From Nitrospina sp. (GTDB lineage Bacteria > Nitrospinota > Nitrospinia > Nitrospinales > VA-1), in NCBI GenBank assembly GCA_018647025.1, contig JABGTQ010000021.1:1-9363 (forward strand): a stretch of DNA of 9,363 nt, read 5' to 3'. Position numbers and translations under genes: made by a program. Shown here piece by piece: positions 6,838 through 9,363 of the stretch (positions within the stretch are counted from its first letter, which is position 1; the number at the start of each line of letters is the position of its first letter). Under the pieces are notes generated by a model. It worked only from the letters and a program-made list of their open reading frames with translations. It made no database searches and was not told the DNA's origin.

Positions 6838-7425
6838 ATGTCAAAAATCACCAAAGAAGATAAAAAATTTGCGCGCGATGGACTGACGTTGGCTAAAGTA
6901 CTATATTTCTTACTTATGCCATTTCGTCCCAATCTTCTTAAAACCTATATGGCAGTTGGTAGTTTCGTAGAAGTACCTATCGAACAGCTAAAAATAGATG
7001 GGATAAAAGGCATCTTAATTGATGCCGATGGGACACTAGGCCCACACCACTCAAGTGAGTTTTCCTATGAAGTTGTTGAACACATTAATAAAATGGTTAA
7101 CCATGGGTTTAAGGTGGCCATTTATACCAACGCATCTGAGGATAGGTTTCACCAGTTTGTGGGTATTAATGTGGTAACTAATGTCCCCCCAAAGCCAGAT
7201 AAATGTGGTTTTGAAAAAGCTATGAAGAATTTTCTCGATTTAGATGACTCAAATGTCGTTTGTATGATTGGGGATAATTTTCTTACGGATGGAGGAGCGC
7301 GTTTGGCAGGAATGCATTTCATTCATATTTGCCCTATAAAGGGTGATGAATCTTTTATCCACTCATTCACAAGAAATATCGCATTTAAAGTTGCCCAGTT
7401 TTACTTCCCGAACTCATTCCCATGA
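6838..7425 (+). CDS. YqeG-like HAD-superfamily phosphatase
   Basis: A 195-residue soluble HAD hydrolase. The four HAD motifs are visible: ILIDADGTL (59-67) with nucleophile D62 and D64; motif II T97 in IYTNAS; a lysine, probably K119 in PPKPDK; and acidic motif IV, GDNFLTDGGAR (D146, D151). The short spacing between motifs leaves no room for a large cap, and FLTDGGARLAGMHFIHI resembles the LLTDVLGGNRAG segment of YqeG/GEP4-type (subfamily IIIA) phosphatases. GEP4 acts on phosphatidylglycerophosphate; most bacterial YqeG substrates are unsettled, so I do not assign one. The N-terminal MPFRPNLLKTYM matches the LLPDEYV-type lead-in of YqeG. An in-frame TTG at 6763 would add 25 residues, but it overlaps a promoter candidate and ATG is preferred. 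I see no strong Shine-Dalgarno before the ATG. Confidence 0.8.
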   Translation: MSKITKEDKKFARDGLTLAKVLYFLLMPFRPNLLKTYMAVGSFVEVPIEQLKIDGIKGILIDADGTLGPHHSSEFSYEVVEHINKMVNHGFKVAIYTNASEDRFHQFVGINVVTNVPPKPDKCGFEKAMKNFLDLDDSNVVCMIGDNFLTDGGARLAGMHFIHICPIKGDESFIHSFTRNIAFKVAQFYFPNSFP

Positions 7426-7441
7426 GCATTAAAAGGTATTT

Positions 7442-7453
7442 AACTAATTAGTT
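7442..7453. repeat. 12-bp perfect palindrome after the HAD gene
   Basis: AACTAATTAGTT is a complete palindrome 17 bp past the HAD stop codon. It has no spacer, so it cannot form a proper terminator hairpin; it may be a protein-binding site or chance in AT-rich DNA. Confidence 0.25.
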
Positions 7454-7501
7454 TTAGAAAAAATATCGTATTACAAAGCAAATAGAGAGTTCATAATAGT
7501 G

Positions 7502-7530
7502 TTTACTTCCTAAATAAATGTGAGAATAAT
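7502..7530 (+). promoter_or_regulatory. Candidate promoter of the unrecognised gene at 7607
   Basis: TTTACT (7502-7507, four of six), a 17-nt spacer, then AATAAT (7525-7530, five of six). It lies about 75 bp before the ATG at 7607, inside the 181-bp gap after the HAD gene, and suggests a separate transcript for the next genes. Weak consensus evidence in AT-rich DNA. Confidence 0.3.
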
Positions 7531-7606
7531 GAGATACTAATTCAAAAATACTTGATTATCAGCGTCTTTTCTATTTAAGAAACCTGTGATCCTTAATGAC
7601 GACAAT

Positions 7607-8104
7607 ATGACTTCAGAAAAAATTAGCCATTATTGCGAGAAAGCATTAACCATTTCTAAGCAGCAAGGAACTCGAGAGGGGCTTACATTTTTAATTGGTA
7701 AAAAACTTAGCCTAATCTACTTCCAATTAAAAGCTGAGCGAAACAAGCTAAAGTTTCTATATCCAGATAACCTCTCAAATAACAAAGAGAATGGTCTTAT
7801 GCAAAACAAAAATCTTAAACTAAGCTACACACTTACAATTAATGAAAACTACCGAGGGGTGTTTGAACAAGTTGACCATCTAGAAAAAACCCTAGACCTA
7901 TTTATTGATGAGATTAAAAGATCCTTTACCCTTCAAAGCATCCAAGATTACCTAAATTCTTTTCCAAGACTGTCATTTAGACAAGACTGCACTTCAGGAG
8001 CAACCGACTTCTCAGGAGAAAGCCCTTTAACGACAAATCAAGATATACTTTCTGAAGTGGAAGATATTTTAATTGTTAACGAAATGCATAACTTCTTCAT
8101 ATAA
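7607..8104 (+). CDS. Hypothetical protein, mostly helical
   Basis: I do not recognise this 165-residue protein. The first third (SEKISHYCEKALTISKQQ and on through GLTFLIGKKLSLIYFQLK) reads like two or three amphipathic helices with TPR-like spacing of small and aromatic residues, but there are too few units to call a TPR domain. The middle (about 75-130) is another helical stretch rich in Leu, Asp and Lys. The tail is acidic and low in structure signals until VEDILIVNEM. There is no signal peptide and no membrane segment. A GTG at 7586 would add seven residues; neither start has a clear Shine-Dalgarno, and I chose ATG. The 72-residue membrane protein starts 8 bp after its stop, so the two are probably co-transcribed. 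Codon use looks like the surrounding genes. Expression is not provable from the sequence. Confidence 0.6.
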   Translation: MTSEKISHYCEKALTISKQQGTREGLTFLIGKKLSLIYFQLKAERNKLKFLYPDNLSNNKENGLMQNKNLKLSYTLTINENYRGVFEQVDHLEKTLDLFIDEIKRSFTLQSIQDYLNSFPRLSFRQDCTSGATDFSGESPLTTNQDILSEVEDILIVNEMHNFFI

Positions 8105-8112
8105 AAACCCGA

Positions 8113-8331
8113 ATGAAAGAACCTTCTAGAGAGAATAACCCGCAAGAACCTCCTTCACATAGGCCTCCAGTGAAACCAATAATAAAGGATAGTACCCGTA
8201 GAGTTTTAGCATTTATAATTTTATGTGCTTGCACTGTGCTTATTTTGTTCACAGGGCCTGAGTTTTCGTTCGGCCTACAGGTAGTTCTCTCTTGTCTCCT
8301 TTTATTTTTCTTATTTTGGTTGGCCACCTAA
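8113..8331 (+). CDS. Small two-helix membrane protein
   Basis: A 72-residue protein of unknown function. Residues 1-25 are polar and proline-rich (five prolines between 11 and 22), followed by basic residues near DSTRR. Two hydrophobic segments at about 30-47 and 53-71 look like membrane helices separated by the short turn TGPEFSFG. It ends almost immediately after the second helix, so both ends probably face the cytoplasm. It begins 8 bp after the stop of the preceding gene and converges with the minus-strand coiled-coil gene 14 bp beyond its own stop. No strong Shine-Dalgarno is visible, so translational coupling to the preceding gene is plausible. An antisense frame covers almost the same bases, but only the plus frame has this orderly charge/hydrophobic layout. 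Confidence 0.55.
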   Translation: MKEPSRENNPQEPPSHRPPVKPIIKDSTRRVLAFIILCACTVLILFTGPEFSFGLQVVLSCLLLFFLFWLAT

Positions 8332-8345
8332 AATATCTTTCGCCT

Positions 8346-8891
8346 TCATAAATTGCCTAACAGAACAATTCCAAATGCTGTTAAAGAAAAAGCCAAAGAT
8401 ATAAAACATACTTTCCACAGTTTGGCATATTTTTTTTCCATTTCTATTTTATCATTAGACACAACTTTCTTCACTTCGGCTTGTGTTTTTTGATCTATTG
8501 AAATAGAAAGTTCATTACGAGCCGTAATTAGTTTAGAGCCAACTAACCCGTCAACCTCCTCTAGTATTTTTTGAGTGAGAATAGGTGTCTGTTTGTCGAT
8601 TTCTTTATGAAGAGCACCCAGCCCCTCTTCTGTAAATCGATCCATTTTTATCTTTAAAATATCCAATCTCTCCCTAATTATTTTTTCCAGTTTAGGCTCT
8701 ATATTCTCCTGTATCTTCTCCAGACAATCACGTGCATTTCTGATTGCCTCATTAAGGTTTTCCTCTATTTCTTCCTCAAGCCCTTCTTTTCGGGATTCGA
8801 CATGTTCCGCCAGAATTTCAAGTTTTCCCTTGATATCAGTAATAGTTTTAAAGTTTTCCTGAGCCTGCCGCATCTGCTCTTCACTATTCAT
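8346..8891 (-). CDS. Tail-anchored coiled-coil protein
   Basis: A 181-residue protein of unknown function. Residues 1-155 are strongly charged and almost free of proline (only P66 and P103), with long Glu/Lys/Leu/Ile heptad-like runs such as EGLEEEIEENLNEAI (36-50) and IIRERLDILKIKMDRF (71-86), so long helices or a coiled coil are expected. A single hydrophobic segment at about 159-178 follows the basic KKYAKLWK stretch and ends the protein, giving a C-terminal membrane anchor with the rod in the cytoplasm. There is no signal peptide. An AGGGT lies about 7-11 nt before the ATG. The layout recalls structural or scaffold proteins and the coiled-coil part of chemoreceptors, but I see no receptor signalling hairpin or other catalytic motif. 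It converges with the 72-residue membrane protein and is divergent from the recombinase gene. Confidence 0.7.
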   Translation of the reverse strand: MNSEEQMRQAQENFKTITDIKGKLEILAEHVESRKEGLEEEIEENLNEAIRNARDCLEKIQENIEPKLEKIIRERLDILKIKMDRFTEEGLGALHKEIDKQTPILTQKILEEVDGLVGSKLITARNELSISIDQKTQAEVKKVVSNDKIEMEKKYAKLWKVCFISLAFSLTAFGIVLLGNL

Positions 8892-9001
8892 ATTTCATTA
8901 CCCTGAAAAAATTAATCCGAGAGTTAGACACAAATCATAACCCCTTAAACCTAAAAAATGAAGTTCTTAATCCCCCACCGCTGAGCGGAATTAGATCCAA
9001 C

Positions 9002-9030
9002 TTGACTTTCTATTCTATAGCTTATAAATT
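9002..9030 (+). promoter_or_regulatory. Candidate promoter of the tyrosine recombinase
   Basis: TTGACT (9002-9007, five of six) is followed at 17 nt by TAAATT (9025-9030, four of six), or at 15 nt by the better-looking TATAAA (9023-9028). The region lies just before the ribosome binding site, so the leader would be only 15-20 nt. Confidence 0.4.
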
Positions 9031-9036
9031 GATATT

Positions 9037-9043
9037 AAAGGAG
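9037..9043 (+). promoter_or_regulatory. Ribosome binding site of the recombinase
   Basis: AAAGGAG with a 6-nt spacer to the ATG at 9050 is a near-ideal Shine-Dalgarno and fixes the start of a gene that leaves the window. Confidence 0.8.
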
Positions 9044-9049
9044 TTAACT

Positions 9050-9363
9050 ATGAAATATTTAGTTAAGGAATTTAAGAATTATCTGATCGGAGAAAAGAAT
9101 GCGTCTCAACATACAATTTCTGCCTACCTCAATGATCTCACTCAATTCGAACTATTTCTAAGAGAAACAGGGCATGCTTGCATCAATTCTCAGATTCAGA
9201 TCGAACAAATCGATCGATTAGCCATCCGGTCCTTTCTGGGCCAACTCTACGAAAAATCTAACTCTGGAGCATCAATGGGGAGAAAGCTATCCACATTGAG
9301 ATCCTTTTTTAATTTTTTATGTCGGGAAGGTCATATTAAGACAAATATTATAAAGACCATTCC
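9050..9363 (+). CDS. XerC/XerD-type tyrosine recombinase, N-terminal part (cut by window edge)
   Basis: Hand translation gives 104 codons open to the window edge. The protein starts MKYLVKEFKNYLIGEKNASQ and shows the SAM-like core-binding domain of Xer recombinases: SQHTISAYLNDLTQFELFL (19-37), an acidic-to-hydrophobic spacer, IDRLAIRSFLGQLYEK (54-69), and GRKLSTLRSFFNFLCREGHIKTN (77-99), which parallels the ARRLSALRSFFRFLVREG helix of XerC. The catalytic Arg/His/Tyr domain, about 190 residues, is outside the window. Length of the N-terminal domain and lack of extra insertions fit a housekeeping XerC/D that resolves chromosome dimers at dif. An integrase of a mobile element cannot be excluded without the C-terminal half. 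I see no attachment-site-like repeats beside it. Confidence 0.85.
   Translation, partial: MKYLVKEFKNYLIGEKNASQHTISAYLNDLTQFELFLRETGHACINSQIQIEQIDRLAIRSFLGQLYEKSNSGASMGRKLSTLRSFFNFLCREGHIKTNIIKTI

Noticed and set aside
8097..8327. Minus-strand 76-codon frame opposite the small membrane protein
   Set aside because: Overlaps the end of the upstream plus-strand gene and lacks the orderly proline-rich plus two-helix layout of the plus-strand frame. Not certain, but the plus frame is the better choice.
8978..8988. CCGCTGAGCGG, a 5-bp palindrome with a single central base
   Set aside because: Too short to judge as an operator and the centre too small for a hairpin; no second copy in the window with the same symmetry.
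1..9363. CRISPR arrays, insertion sequences, tRNA/rRNA genes, riboswitches
   Set aside because: No spaced repeat array, transposase-like protein, terminal inverted repeats, tRNA-like cloverleaf or rRNA-like block was seen by eye. Small structured RNAs could be missed without a covariance search.

Overview
The window is about 9.4 kb of moderately AT-rich bacterial chromosome. Its centre is a minus-strand block carrying both subunits of an ATP-citrate lyase (ACL), the citrate-cleaving enzyme of the reductive TCA cycle. The block suggests an autotroph (or facultative autotroph) fixing CO2 by that cycle. The AclA is much larger than the compact green-sulfur/animal type. As I remember the families, that points towards lineages such as Nitrospinota, Nitrospirota or Leptospirillum. 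I cannot fix the taxon from this sequence, and Nitrospinota is only my leading guess.

Layout. Positions 1-2640 (minus) hold the AclA-type large subunit: a SucD-like CoA-ligase part followed by a citrate-synthase-like part, running off the left edge shortly before its expected C-terminus. This gene does not close inside the window, so a search restricted to closed ORFs would miss it. Positions 2697-3968 (minus) hold the AclB-type small subunit, a SucC-like ATP-grasp protein, 56 bp upstream of aclA and probably in the same transcript. A 263-bp leader with a good promoter candidate separates aclBA from a 752-residue ATP-grasp + FMN hydroxy-acid-dehydrogenase fusion (4232-6490, minus). Across a 347-bp divergent intergenic region lies a plus-strand HAD phosphatase (6838-7425). 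It is followed by an unrecognised 165-172-residue protein, a 72-residue two-helix membrane protein, a convergent minus-strand tail-anchored coiled-coil protein, and the first 104 codons of a XerC/D-type tyrosine recombinase leaving the right edge.

How they fit together. AclB should phosphorylate with ATP and, with the SucD-like half of AclA, form citryl-CoA through a phosphohistidine (His273). The citrate-synthase-like half of AclA should then split citryl-CoA into acetyl-CoA and oxaloacetate. The fusion enzyme is transcribed in the same direction but has its own promoter candidate, so its link to ACL is only positional. The right third looks like ordinary small housekeeping or lineage-specific genes.

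The most interesting items are the unusual AclA, with its altered active-site pattern and possible internal duplication of citrate-synthase core helices, and the ATP-grasp/FMN fusion with a four-cysteine linker motif.
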